64,000 nucleotides of DNA from Desulfobulbaceae bacterium BRH_c16a (GTDB lineage: Bacteria > Desulfobacterota > Desulfobulbia > Desulfobulbales > Desulfocapsaceae), in the NCBI GenBank assembly GCA_000961725.1, contig LADS01000061.1, forward strand, positions 186,001 to 250,000, read 5' to 3'. The notes beneath the pieces are model-generated. The model saw only the letters and a program-made list of their open reading frames with translations, was not told the origin of the DNA and ran no database searches. Positions within the stretch are counted from its first letter, which is position 1. The number at the start of each line of letters is the position of its first letter. Shown one piece after another: positions 38,013 through 45,735 of the stretch. Position numbers and translations under genes: made by a program.

Positions 38013-38090
38013 ATGACTTGCCCTTACTGCGGTTGTGAAATCAAGGATGGAGAGGCCTGCCGCTGTCCCAAGTGCGGCGGGTCGCTGTGA
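38013..38090 (+). CDS. 25-residue zinc-ribbon micro-ORF
   Basis: A short ORF of 25 codons reading MTCPYCGCEIKDGEACRCP then KCGGSL and stop. CPYC and CPKC form a complete four-cysteine zinc ribbon, which random DNA seldom encodes. It starts two bases after the lipoprotein stop and ends 30 bases before DUF1353, so it fits into the operon. The upstream Shine-Dalgarno is weak. Probably a genuine phage micro-protein. Confidence 0.5.
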   Translation: MTCPYCGCEIKDGEACRCPKCGGSL

Positions 38091-38120
38091 GGAAATTGAT
38101 GTCGGCTGGAGGTCGATAAA

Positions 38121-38516
38121 ATGAAATACTGGGACGGCTATAAATTTGTGGTGGCCGAGGATTTTACAATTCAAACGGCAATCCTCGGCTACGTAGTCGA
38201 GACGCGGCACGCTATCCTCACGCCGGACGGCAAACTGACTGCCAGGCAGGGCTATCCCTGGGACGGCAACAGCGGCCCCTTCCCCGACACAAAGTCCTCA
38301 ATCGAGGCCTCATGCGGGCATGACATCCTCTGTGATTTCGTCAATGAGGGTCTGCTGCCGTTCTTCCTGCAGCCCCTGATCGACCAGGAATACTACATTA
38401 TTTGTGTGCGCAAAGGTATGTGGTGGCGGCTAGCCCGATCTCTCATGCTGGCCATCCGCTGGTATATGACCGGCAAGGGGGCGAAACGCTACACCAGACC
38501 AGTTCACGAGGCATAA
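38121..38516 (+). CDS. DUF1353 phage protein
   Basis: 131 residues with the DUF1353 pattern: VPxGYPWDGNSGPFPDTKSS-like core (here RQGYPWDGNSGPFPDTKSS), the histidine and aspartate in CGHDILCD, and a C-terminal helix. DUF1353 proteins are common in prophages near lysis genes; their role is unknown. GGAGG precedes the ATG. Confidence 0.85.
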   Translation: MKYWDGYKFVVAEDFTIQTAILGYVVETRHAILTPDGKLTARQGYPWDGNSGPFPDTKSSIEASCGHDILCDFVNEGLLPFFLQPLIDQEYYIICVRKGMWWRLARSLMLAIRWYMTGKGAKRYTRPVHEA

Positions 38517-38518
38517 AA

Positions 38519-38902
38519 ATGACCGAAAAAAAAGGTCTGGCGACGGTGTGTGGTAGCCACGAGCGCATAGATGAGTCGATTAGCCGTCAGGAGCGAATCC
38601 TTGACGAGATAAAACGTGAGAACACCAGCCACTTGGTCGAAATAACCAGATCTCTGGCCGAAATTTGCGAGCAACTGAAAAGCGTGGCCGAGATCCGCGC
38701 CACTCTCGGCGAGCATAACCGCCGGCGCGATGACGACACCCGCAGCTGTGAGGATAAACGCACGGATATCTGGATCGAGATGAATCGCATTAAAGCCAGG
38801 CAGGACAAAAAAGACGGCAGTATGGTTCTGGTCGCATCGTTTTGCACCGGCGTCGGTGCGGCCGTCGCCTGGCTGCTCACCTGGCTTCAAAAACACCTGT
38901 AA
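38519..38902 (+). CDS. Phage holin-like coiled-coil membrane protein
   Basis: 127 residues. A long charged coiled-coil (residues 15-95) is followed by one C-terminal membrane helix (MVLVASFCTGVGAAVAWLLTWL). GAGG precedes the ATG. Its position directly before the endolysin gene and its single terminal membrane span suggest a holin or spanin-like role, but single-span C-terminal anchors are unusual for holins, so this is only a guess. Confidence 0.6.
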   Translation: MTEKKGLATVCGSHERIDESISRQERILDEIKRENTSHLVEITRSLAEICEQLKSVAEIRATLGEHNRRRDDDTRSCEDKRTDIWIEMNRIKARQDKKDGSMVLVASFCTGVGAAVAWLLTWLQKHL

Positions 38903-38930
38903 TTCGAAAAGAAAGGATGGGAAACTGGAA

Positions 38931-39413
38931 ATGACTAAAAATGAAAAGGCTTTTCTCGACATGATAGCCTGGTCCGAACTTGGGCCGGATGTTATTCGAA
39001 AATCGGACAACGGCTACAATGTTCTAGTCGGTTCCCTGCCAGACATGGTGATGACGTTCAGCAGCTACCACCGCCACCCCGGTCTATTGATCGATATGGA
39101 TGGCAAACCTGGGGGGCTGGAGTCGACGGCAGCCGGCAGGTATCAGATCATGGGTTGGGTTTGGCGAGCATATCGCGAGCGGTTGGGGCTCAAAGGGTTT
39201 TGGCCTGAAGACCAGACCAAAATTGCAATGCAGCTGATAAAGGAGTGTAGGGCGTTCGGGGACATCAATGCGGGCCGGATCAACATAGCTATTGATAAAT
39301 GTCGGTCCAGGTGGGCGTCTCTCCCTGGGGCTGGATACGGGCAACGGGAACATCGTCTGGCTGAGCTTCTGACTGCCTACACAACTGCTGGCGGTGAATT
39401 GTTTCTATCCTGA
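38931..39413 (+). CDS. Phage endolysin, lambda R-type (GH104) transglycosylase
   Basis: 160 residues closely following the lambda R lysozyme pattern: KAFLDMIAWSE with the catalytic Glu in the N-terminal helix, ESTAAGRYQIM, and WASLPGAGYGQREH near the end. Lambda R is a soluble lytic transglycosylase that cuts the glycan strand. There is no signal peptide, so it needs a holin to leave the cytoplasm. It is the last prophage gene before the tRNA-Arg. Confidence 0.92.
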   Translation: MTKNEKAFLDMIAWSELGPDVIRKSDNGYNVLVGSLPDMVMTFSSYHRHPGLLIDMDGKPGGLESTAAGRYQIMGWVWRAYRERLGLKGFWPEDQTKIAMQLIKECRAFGDINAGRINIAIDKCRSRWASLPGAGYGQREHRLAELLTAYTTAGGELFLS

Positions 39414-39447
39414 GAGCCATGTTTTTTCAATGTGGACAAATGTGGAC

Positions 39448-39491
39448 AAAAAACAAAAAAGGGAGTTACGATAATATCTATCGTAACTCCC
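39448..39491 (-). terminator. Intrinsic terminator of the tRNA-Arg gene
   Basis: A 13-bp perfect stem GGGAGTTACGATA / TATCGTAACTCCC with a 5-base loop, followed on the minus strand by TTTTTTGTTTTTT. It starts nine bases after the tRNA 3' end and is a strong Rho-independent terminator. Confidence 0.92.
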
Positions 39492-39500
39492 TGAATTTAT

Positions 39501-39577
39501 TGGTACACCCGGAGGGATTCGAACCCCCGACACCCGGATTCGAAGTCCGGTGCTCTATCCAGCTGAGCTACGGGTGC
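39501..39577 (-). tRNA. tRNA-Arg (anticodon TCG)
   Basis: 77 bases including an encoded CCA. On the minus strand it reads GCACCCG at the 5' end, the D-arm AGCTCAGCTGGATAGAGC, the anticodon loop CTTCGAA with TCG, the T-arm GGGGGTTCGAATCCC and the acceptor 3' strand CGGGTGT. Its 3' end faces the prophage. Confidence 0.97.
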
Positions 39578-39677
39578 ACGCTGCGGGCAAATGGATACCA
39601 TGTTCGTGAATCGAGGTCAATGGTTATAGTAACAAATGGAGATGGATAGCCGCAATAAAATGTGATGACGGCTGGTA

Positions 39678-40853
39678 TTACTCCTTTTCGGGGATTGAGC
39701 AGCCTATCGATTTTGCCTGGCTGAGAAAAAAATCGTCTGTCATGCCGGCGATGAAATCCCGCACCTTTTCTTCCGAGCTGTAATTCTGCAGATCGGGAAG
39801 ATTGACATTGGTCATGAGATCGATTTCCCGTAAAACAGTAGGGGCCTGCTCGAGACACGCCAGGTAGTGTTCGTAAAGTCTCCTGTAGCAGTCTCCAATC
39901 ATTGGAGTTTTTGCCTTGGTGCGTGGCGCCAGGTAGATTCGCGCATAGTTGAATGTTTTCAATTCAGCCAGCGCGCCTGCGATTTTCTCGCTGAAACCGA
40001 TAAAGGAGGTGTCTTTCTTATCGATCCGGCTTGTGGTGATCAGATCGGTGACCAGATTGTATACTATCGTACCGTTGGTGTTACCGAGAAGATCGCAACA
40101 GGTTTCGGGGATTTCCGTTCTTTCTATCATGCCGAGGATGATGGCGTCTTCGATATCCCTGCCGATGTAGGCAACAGTGTCGGCAAGCCGCACGACGCAG
40201 CCCTCCAGGGTTGCCGGCATCAGCACCAGTGCGGGATCTGCCTCTTTTGCCTGCAGTTTGTCGTCGAAATCGGCAAAGGAGCGTATTGGTTGGGGGCTGA
40301 GTCTTCTCGAGTCGACTTCCCCGTCGTGGCAGAGAATGCCATCCAGTACCTGAAGTGTCAGGTTCCATCCTCTGCCTTTTCGTTCGAGTTTGTCGAGAAA
40401 GCGAATGGACTGGATATTGTGCTGAAATGGCGGAAGACCGTGTTCAAGACAGAGGTCGGAGAGAAATTTTTCGCCATCGTGGCCGAAGGGAGGATGGCCG
40501 ATATCGTGGCCGAGGGCGATCGCTTCGGTGAGGTCTTCATTCAACTGCAGAAACCTGCCGATCGTTCGTGCAATTCTGGCGACCAGCTGCACATGCAGGA
40601 CCCTGTGGGTGATGTGGTCGTTGGCCACCAGGGAAAAAACCTGGGTCTTGTCGATATAACGGCTGTAGGCTCGCGAGTGGAGAATCCGGTCGGCATCAAG
40701 GGCAAATTGCTGCCGGTATCCTTCCCGCTCTTCCGGCAATCTCCTGATGCCTGCGGCCGAGAGCGTGGCGACCGGAGCCAGGCGGAGAGTTTCCTTTTTG
40801 TTCAATTCTTCCAGTGGCGTCAAGAGAATTCCAGGCAAGTTGCGATCTGTCAT
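39678..40853 (-). CDS. dgt: dGTPase-like HD-domain dNTP triphosphohydrolase
   Basis: About 391 residues from the ATG at 40853 (ATG at 40868 or 40940 also possible; none has a good Shine-Dalgarno). HD motif residues are present: His in THRVLHVQLVARIARTIGR, HD in ALGHDIGHPPFGHDGE, and a later Asp in VRLADTVAYIGRDIEDA. It hydrolyses dGTP or other dNTPs to nucleoside and triphosphate. It is divergent from the SelW-like gene. Confidence 0.88.
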   Translation of the reverse strand: MTDRNLPGILLTPLEELNKKETLRLAPVATLSAAGIRRLPEEREGYRQQFALDADRILHSRAYSRYIDKTQVFSLVANDHITHRVLHVQLVARIARTIGRFLQLNEDLTEAIALGHDIGHPPFGHDGEKFLSDLCLEHGLPPFQHNIQSIRFLDKLERKGRGWNLTLQVLDGILCHDGEVDSRRLSPQPIRSFADFDDKLQAKEADPALVLMPATLEGCVVRLADTVAYIGRDIEDAIILGMIERTEIPETCCDLLGNTNGTIVYNLVTDLITTSRIDKKDTSFIGFSEKIAGALAELKTFNYARIYLAPRTKAKTPMIGDCYRRLYEHYLACLEQAPTVLREIDLMTNVNLPDLQNYSSEEKVRDFIAGMTDDFFLSQAKSIGCSIPEKE

Positions 40854-41004
40854 TTTATTGATGTACATGTTGATATGGCGATTGAAAATGGCTACACTCT
40901 GGCAAAAGAGAGCGCATTCGGAAAAACCGCATTCACCCATTCATATCTAAATGGGCTCAAGCATTTTAAAACATATAAGCTCATTGCAGCGCAAGGTATA
41001 GCAC

Positions 41005-41247
41005 ATGAAAATCACAATCGAATACTGCACAAAGTGAAATTACGAACCACGTGCCTCCGGTCTGGGGGACGAGTTGAAGAAAATATTTCCGGCCCAAGTG
41101 CAGCTGTTGCCATCGTCTGGAGGGGTTTTCGAGGTGGTTGCCGATGGCGATCTGGTGTTTTCCAAGAAGAGTCTCGGGCGATTTCCCGAGGAGGGTGAAG
41201 TTGCCGACCTGATCCGGGCTGCCGGCCGCGGCAAGACCAGCGGCTGA
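41005..41247 (+). CDS. SelW-like (Rdx family) selenoprotein with in-frame TGA
   Basis: An 80-residue protein if the TGA at 41035-41037 is read as selenocysteine. The N-terminus is MKITIEYCTK-Sec-NYEPRAS, so Cys8 and Sec11 form a CxxU redox motif. The Rdx core follows: L..ELKKIF, GGVFEVVADGDLVFSKK and GRFPEEGEVADLIR. Cysteine homologues have IEYCTxCNW at the same place. Reading the TGA as stop would leave a 10-residue peptide, yet the frame beyond it is conserved in pattern to a natural stop. A SECIS-like hairpin starts 12 bases after the TGA. AAGG lies upstream of the ATG. SelW-type proteins are thiol-redox proteins. It is convergent with the DtxR-type gene. Confidence 0.88.
41050..41071 (+). 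promoter_or_regulatory. Bacterial SECIS-like hairpin
   Basis: CGTGCCTC pairs with GGGGGACG (one G-G mismatch, one G-U) around a loop CGGTCT. It starts 12 bases after the TGA. The loop GGUCU is the same as in the E. coli fdhF SECIS loop, and the spacing is as expected for SelB binding. Confidence 0.7.
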
Positions 41248-41270
41248 TCGATCCTATGGTGTTTCTTTGA

Positions 41271-41774
41271 TCAGTCGGATTGTGGTGGATCGAAACAGTT
41301 GGCGACACAGCTGTCGCAGTTATCGCTCTGTTTTCCCCGTTTGCAGTACTCGGCAAAACCTTTGATCATTTCCTCGCCACCGCGAGGACAGACCTGCATG
41401 AATTCGGTGAAGCTGATCATTCGCGAGATGATTTCCGGAGGGGCGGCATGTTCGATCCTGCAGGCCCCTTCCTCGGCAATGGCGGCGTCGATCGAAAGAA
41501 CTTCGATGAAAAATCGTTTCAGGGCGTCATGGCGGAAGATGACGTCTTCGGCCACTATCTTTCCTTCTTCGGTCAGGGTAATCGCTTCATATGGGGCGTA
41601 GTTGATCAGGCCTTTCTTCGAGAGAGCGCGGAGCGCCTCGGTGACGGACGCCCGGCTGACATGAAGGCGGGCGGCGATTTCCTTGCTTCTGGCAACCAAC
41701 TTGTTTTCGATTATGTGATAAATTGCCTCAATGTAGTCTTCAAGGCTTGCACTGAGGTCTGTTTTTGCTTTCAT
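41271..41774 (-). CDS. DtxR/MntR-type metal-dependent transcriptional regulator
   Basis: 167 residues. The N-terminal winged helix (EDYIEAIYHIIENKLVARSKEIAARL and SRASVTEALRALSKKGLI) and the dimerisation/metal domain (ITLTEEGKIVAEDVIFRHDALKRFF) are typical of DtxR. Metal ligands in EEGACRIEHAAPPEI are present. The SH3 FeoA domain is absent. The C-terminus carries a cysteine cluster (CPRGG, YCKRG, CDSCVANC) that is not standard and could bind Zn or Fe-S. It probably regulates iron or manganese uptake, but no transporter gene is adjacent. Confidence 0.88.
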   Translation of the reverse strand: MKAKTDLSASLEDYIEAIYHIIENKLVARSKEIAARLHVSRASVTEALRALSKKGLINYAPYEAITLTEEGKIVAEDVIFRHDALKRFFIEVLSIDAAIAEEGACRIEHAAPPEIISRMISFTEFMQVCPRGGEEMIKGFAEYCKRGKQSDNCDSCVANCFDPPQSD

Positions 41775-41925
41775 ATGTGCCGTTGGAAAAAATGAATGTG
41801 GAAATCCAGTTCGGTTGGTTGTAGACTCGAGTCGCTAAAAAGACCACTTTGAACACGTTAAACTACTGTCCTTTTTCCGGAGAGTCAAGGAATGACTTCT
41901 TTTTTCAACCTGCAGAAGAGAGCCG

Positions 41926-43614
41926 ATGCTGTGTGAATTGCGAGTAAAAAACCTGGCGCTTATCGAATCCCTCGAACTCAGTTTCGACCAGGAAAAATCT
42001 TCCGGGCTGGTTGTTATGACAGGGGAAACCGGAGCCGGAAAATCGATCATGTTACGGGCCATACAGCTCCTTTCCGGTGGCAGGGCGTCCGTCGACTGGA
42101 TCCGTAATGGAGCGGAGTCTTGCGAGGTCGAAGCACTGTTCGAGGTCGATGCCGGTCATGATCGCCTCCTGCAGAAGCTTGAAGAGAGCGGTTTCGGCAG
42201 GGACACTACAGTAATACTCAAAAGAGTCTTGAACAGCGCAGGCCGGAGCAGATTCTATGTCAACGGATCTCTGGCAACTGCCAGGAATGTAGCGGACCTT
42301 ACCGCCGATATGCTGAATGTCGCCAGCCAGCATGATCACCAGCAGCTCCTTCAGCCCGGCCTGCATCTTGATATTGTCGATACTCTCGGCGAGCTTTGGC
42401 CGGCAAGGCAAGAGCTCGCCGGACTGTACGGCCAGTGGCTGACAAAAACGGAAGCTCTGGGTGAACTCAGGCGCCAGGAGCAGGAAAAGGAACAAAAACA
42501 GGATTTTTTGAAATTTCAGATCCAGGAAATCAGGCAGGCGGAGCTTCAACCGGGCGAGGACGAGCTGCTCGCCACGGAAAAAAAGCGACTGAAAAACGCC
42601 CAGACGCTGATCAAGGTGAGCCAGGAAAGCTATCGGCTTTTTGCCAATGATCTTCTCGATATGCTCACAAGGCTGCGCCAGAATATGGGGCAATTGGCGG
42701 CGCTTGACCCGGATGTTGTCAAGCTTGCGGAGAATATAAGCGGCTATAGCTTTCTTGCCGAAGACTATGTCAATGAACTGCGGGACTATCGGGATTCCCT
42801 GGGGAACGATCCTTACCGCCTCGAAAAGGTCAACGAACGTCTCGATCTCATCCAGCAACTGAAACGCAAATATGGTGAGACTGTTGACCATGTCCTCGAA
42901 TTCGCGCAAAAGTCCGAGGCTGAAGTACAGCAGTATGAAAATATGGACAAGAATATAAAAACGCTTGAAAAAGAGGTGCTGGCACTCGAGCGCGAGCTGG
43001 TCGGGCAGGCTGGGCAACTATCGGAAAAAAGAAGGCGGGTCGGACGGGATCTTGAAAAGGCCATGGCCGCAGAGCTGTCCTCCCTTGCCTTTGACCGGGC
43101 GGCTTTTCAGGTGAAGTGGCTGGAGGTGGAACGCGTGCCCGAAAAAATGCGGTCAAGCGGCTGGGACCGTGGCGAGTTCTTTTTTTCGGCAAATCCGGGA
43201 GAACCGGCGAAGCCGCTTGCCAAAATCGCTTCCGGCGGGGAATTGTCGAGGTTGATGCTGGCGATGAAATGTCTGTTGGCCAAAAAGGATATGGTTGAAA
43301 CGGTCATTTTCGACGAGGTCGATGCCGGCATCGGCGGCCAGGCTGCGGAAGCGGTCGCCGGGAAGATTAAAGAGCTGGCGGGGCATCATCAGGTTTTCTG
43401 CATTACCCATCTGCCCCAGATCGCAGCTCGCGGTTCGCAGCATTTCCAGGTATCGAAGTCGGTGGATGGCGGCCGGACCCAGTCGGCGGTCATCCGGCTC
43501 TCGCCTGAAAAAAGGGTTGCCGAGCTGGCAAGAATGCTGGCCGGGGATTCTGCCACCGGCCAGACCGAGGCCTGGGCAAAAGAGTTGTTGTTGAAAGGGG
43601 AGTCACGGATATGA
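41926..43614 (+). CDS. recN: DNA repair protein RecN
   Basis: 562 residues, normal length. SMC-like: Walker A GETGAGKS near the N-terminus (about 38-45), a long coiled-coil centre, then the signature LSRLMLAMK and Walker B VIFDEVDAGIGG. It acts in double-strand break repair in the cytoplasm. Its stop overlaps the start of the PP-loop gene by four bases. Confidence 0.95.
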   Translation: MLCELRVKNLALIESLELSFDQEKSSGLVVMTGETGAGKSIMLRAIQLLSGGRASVDWIRNGAESCEVEALFEVDAGHDRLLQKLEESGFGRDTTVILKRVLNSAGRSRFYVNGSLATARNVADLTADMLNVASQHDHQQLLQPGLHLDIVDTLGELWPARQELAGLYGQWLTKTEALGELRRQEQEKEQKQDFLKFQIQEIRQAELQPGEDELLATEKKRLKNAQTLIKVSQESYRLFANDLLDMLTRLRQNMGQLAALDPDVVKLAENISGYSFLAEDYVNELRDYRDSLGNDPYRLEKVNERLDLIQQLKRKYGETVDHVLEFAQKSEAEVQQYENMDKNIKTLEKEVLALERELVGQAGQLSEKRRRVGRDLEKAMAAELSSLAFDRAAFQVKWLEVERVPEKMRSSGWDRGEFFFSANPGEPAKPLAKIASGGELSRLMLAMKCLLAKKDMVETVIFDEVDAGIGGQAAEAVAGKIKELAGHHQVFCITHLPQIAARGSQHFQVSKSVDGGRTQSAVIRLSPEKRVAELARMLAGDSATGQTEAWAKELLLKGESRI

Positions 43615-44660
43615 AGAAAATAAAAGCCCTTGCCCTTTTTTCCGGCGGGCTCGACTCCATTCTTGCCTCTCGTCTGATCATTGACCAGGGCATCGATGTC
43701 TTGGCCATTCAGTTTGTCACGCCGTTTTTCAATTATGCGGTTCTGGACGATGTGCAGGGGCACCAGGATCGGATCTACCGCAAATATGGGATTAGAGTGC
43801 TGGTTGAGGATATCAGTGAAGGATATCTGCGGCTGCTGCACAATCCGGCCCATGGTTTCGGCAAGAATTTCAATCCCTGCATCGACTGCAAGATAATGAT
43901 GTTCGCTCGGGCCAAGGAGATGCTGGCCGAACAAGGAGCTTCCTTTCTCATTTCCGGGGAAGTCCTGGGGCAGAGGCCGATGTCTCAGCGCCGCGACACA
44001 ATGAATCTGATCGAGCGCGATTCCGGCACCAGATCTCTGCTGCTGCGTCCGCTCTGCGCCCAGCTCATGAACGAGACCGTGCCGGAACTGGAAGGCTGGG
44101 TTGACCGCAGCAAGCTTCTGCGCATGAGCGGGCGAGGCCGGTCGGCCCAGATCGCTCTCGCCAGAGAATTCGGCATAACCGACTTTCCTGCCCCGGCAGG
44201 CGGATGTGTCCTGGCCGATCCCATTCTCAGCAGGCGTATCAAACAACTCTACAGCGATGATTCGGTGCTGCAGTCGGTGGAAATCACCGTGGCCGACATC
44301 CGTATGCTGTTGCTCGGACGGCAGTTTGTTTTGCCGGGCGGCGGCTGGCTGATTATCGGTCGGGACGAAAGGGAAAACAACAGCCTGACGGCCCTGGCCG
44401 ACCCGGAAGACGCCGTTTTGCTGATGGAAGACTGGCCGGGACCTGTAGGTGTCCTGAAAAAAACAGGGAACCGCTATCCCGATGAAAAAAAACTGGCCAT
44501 GGCCCTGGCTTTCGCCGCCTCTCTCGTTGTCCGTTACGGCAAGAAATTGCCGGCAGGCAGTGAACAGGGGGAAGTGACCTGTACGCTGCGGGGAGCAAGA
44601 CATCTGATCCCGGCCGGTCCGCTGGCCGACGATACGTTCCGCAACTGGGCGATGCTTTAA
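43611..44660 (+). CDS. PP-loop ATPase, tRNA thiolation-like
   Basis: 349 residues. The N-terminal PP-loop SGGLDS binds ATP, and Cys residues in FNPCIDCK and GGCVLADP resemble ThiI/MnmA-type sulfur transferases. The C-terminal third has a further domain (residues ~225-349) with DIRMLLLGRQFVLPGGGWLIIGR. The family is common in deltaproteobacteria and often annotated as thiouridylase-like. tRNA sulfur modification is likely but not proven. It is coupled to recN by an ATGA overlap. Confidence 0.75.
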   Translation: MKKIKALALFSGGLDSILASRLIIDQGIDVLAIQFVTPFFNYAVLDDVQGHQDRIYRKYGIRVLVEDISEGYLRLLHNPAHGFGKNFNPCIDCKIMMFARAKEMLAEQGASFLISGEVLGQRPMSQRRDTMNLIERDSGTRSLLLRPLCAQLMNETVPELEGWVDRSKLLRMSGRGRSAQIALAREFGITDFPAPAGGCVLADPILSRRIKQLYSDDSVLQSVEITVADIRMLLLGRQFVLPGGGWLIIGRDERENNSLTALADPEDAVLLMEDWPGPVGVLKKTGNRYPDEKKLAMALAFAASLVVRYGKKLPAGSEQGEVTCTLRGARHLIPAGPLADDTFRNWAML

Positions 44661-44680
44661 AAATCCGCTTCGCTCTCCCG

Positions 44681-45631
44681 TCATGCCGCAAAAAGCTGAT
44701 CGACCGCCTTGTTGTAGCTCTCCAGCGTGGTGCTCTTGAGGATTTTCTTGAGGGTTTTTTCCTGACCGGGAAAGGAATAAATAAGGTATGTCCAGAGTTG
44801 CTTGACGCGGCCCAGAACATGGCTTGCGCCCGACAACCGCTCGGTATAACGTGTCAGAAGATCGGCATGGAAGGCGAAAATCCGGCTTTTTCTCTTCTCG
44901 GCGGATTCAACGGGAAAACCTTTTATTTCTTCGGTCAGAAAAGGATTGGCCAGGACGCCTCTGCCGATCATCCATCGACCGATTGTGGGAAAGCGGGCGG
45001 CAAGAGCCCGGAAGGTCTCGATGTCGTTGATATCGCCATTGTAGGTAAAGGTGTGGCTGCTCAGCTCCCGGCAGGCGGCAAAACCGTCAGGATCGGTCGT
45101 CCCTTTATACAGTTGCTTGCCGAGGCGGGCATGGATAATTATCTCTTTCAAGGCAAAATTATCGAGTTCCGGGAGAAGGGCGCGAAGCTCGGAAGGGTGG
45201 TGAAAGCCAAGTCGTGTTTTAATCGATAATTCGATGCCGACTGCCGGCATGATCTTCGTCAGGATAGCGATAATTTCGTCCGGAAAAGGGAGCAGGCCGG
45301 ATCCCCTTTTTTTTCGGGCGATCATCGGCGCAGGACAGCCGAGATTCCAGTTTATATGGGTATAGCCCAGGTCCGCCAGACGCCTGGCCAGGACCAGAAA
45401 CGGTTCAGGATCGGTAAGAAGCAGTTGCGGGACAAGCGGCAGCCCCCTGTTGTTCTGCGGCAGCACATCGCGGAGCATGCTGCTTTCGTAGAGGGATTTC
45501 CTCTGAGGATTGATAAAAGGTGCCACAGCCGCATCGAAGCCGGAGAAATGATGAGATAAGGTCTCGCGAAACAGGGCATCGGTGAGGCCGCGGATGGGCG
45601 CCAGGTAGAGAAAAGGGGGAGTAGGAGGCAT
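44681..45631 (-). CDS. dus: tRNA-dihydrouridine synthase
   Basis: 316 residues, FMN-dependent Dus fold. LAPIRGLTDALFRE at the N-terminus, NWNLGCPAPMIARKKRGSGLL with the catalytic Cys, KTRLGFHH, and the C-terminal GRGVLANPFL. It reduces uridines in the tRNA D-loop. It is convergent with the PP-loop gene and divergent from the CCA-adding enzyme gene, giving a small run of tRNA-processing genes. Confidence 0.92.
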   Translation of the reverse strand: MPPTPPFLYLAPIRGLTDALFRETLSHHFSGFDAAVAPFINPQRKSLYESSMLRDVLPQNNRGLPLVPQLLLTDPEPFLVLARRLADLGYTHINWNLGCPAPMIARKKRGSGLLPFPDEIIAILTKIMPAVGIELSIKTRLGFHHPSELRALLPELDNFALKEIIIHARLGKQLYKGTTDPDGFAACRELSSHTFTYNGDINDIETFRALAARFPTIGRWMIGRGVLANPFLTEEIKGFPVESAEKRKSRIFAFHADLLTRYTERLSGASHVLGRVKQLWTYLIYSFPGQEKTLKKILKSTTLESYNKAVDQLFAA

Positions 45632-45735
45632 AGTGAAGAGGAAGTATGTGGTTGGGACCTGTTATTCTTTTGATTTTGTGGTATCTATACATGCTTTGGC
45701 ACGAAATATAGTCAAGAGCAGAAGGAAATGAAAGG

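Noticed and set aside
39867..41198. Plus-strand 443-residue ORF opposite the dGTPase gene
   Set aside because: It is antisense to a clear gene; only the part near 41005-41247 is coding, and in a different frame (the selenoprotein).
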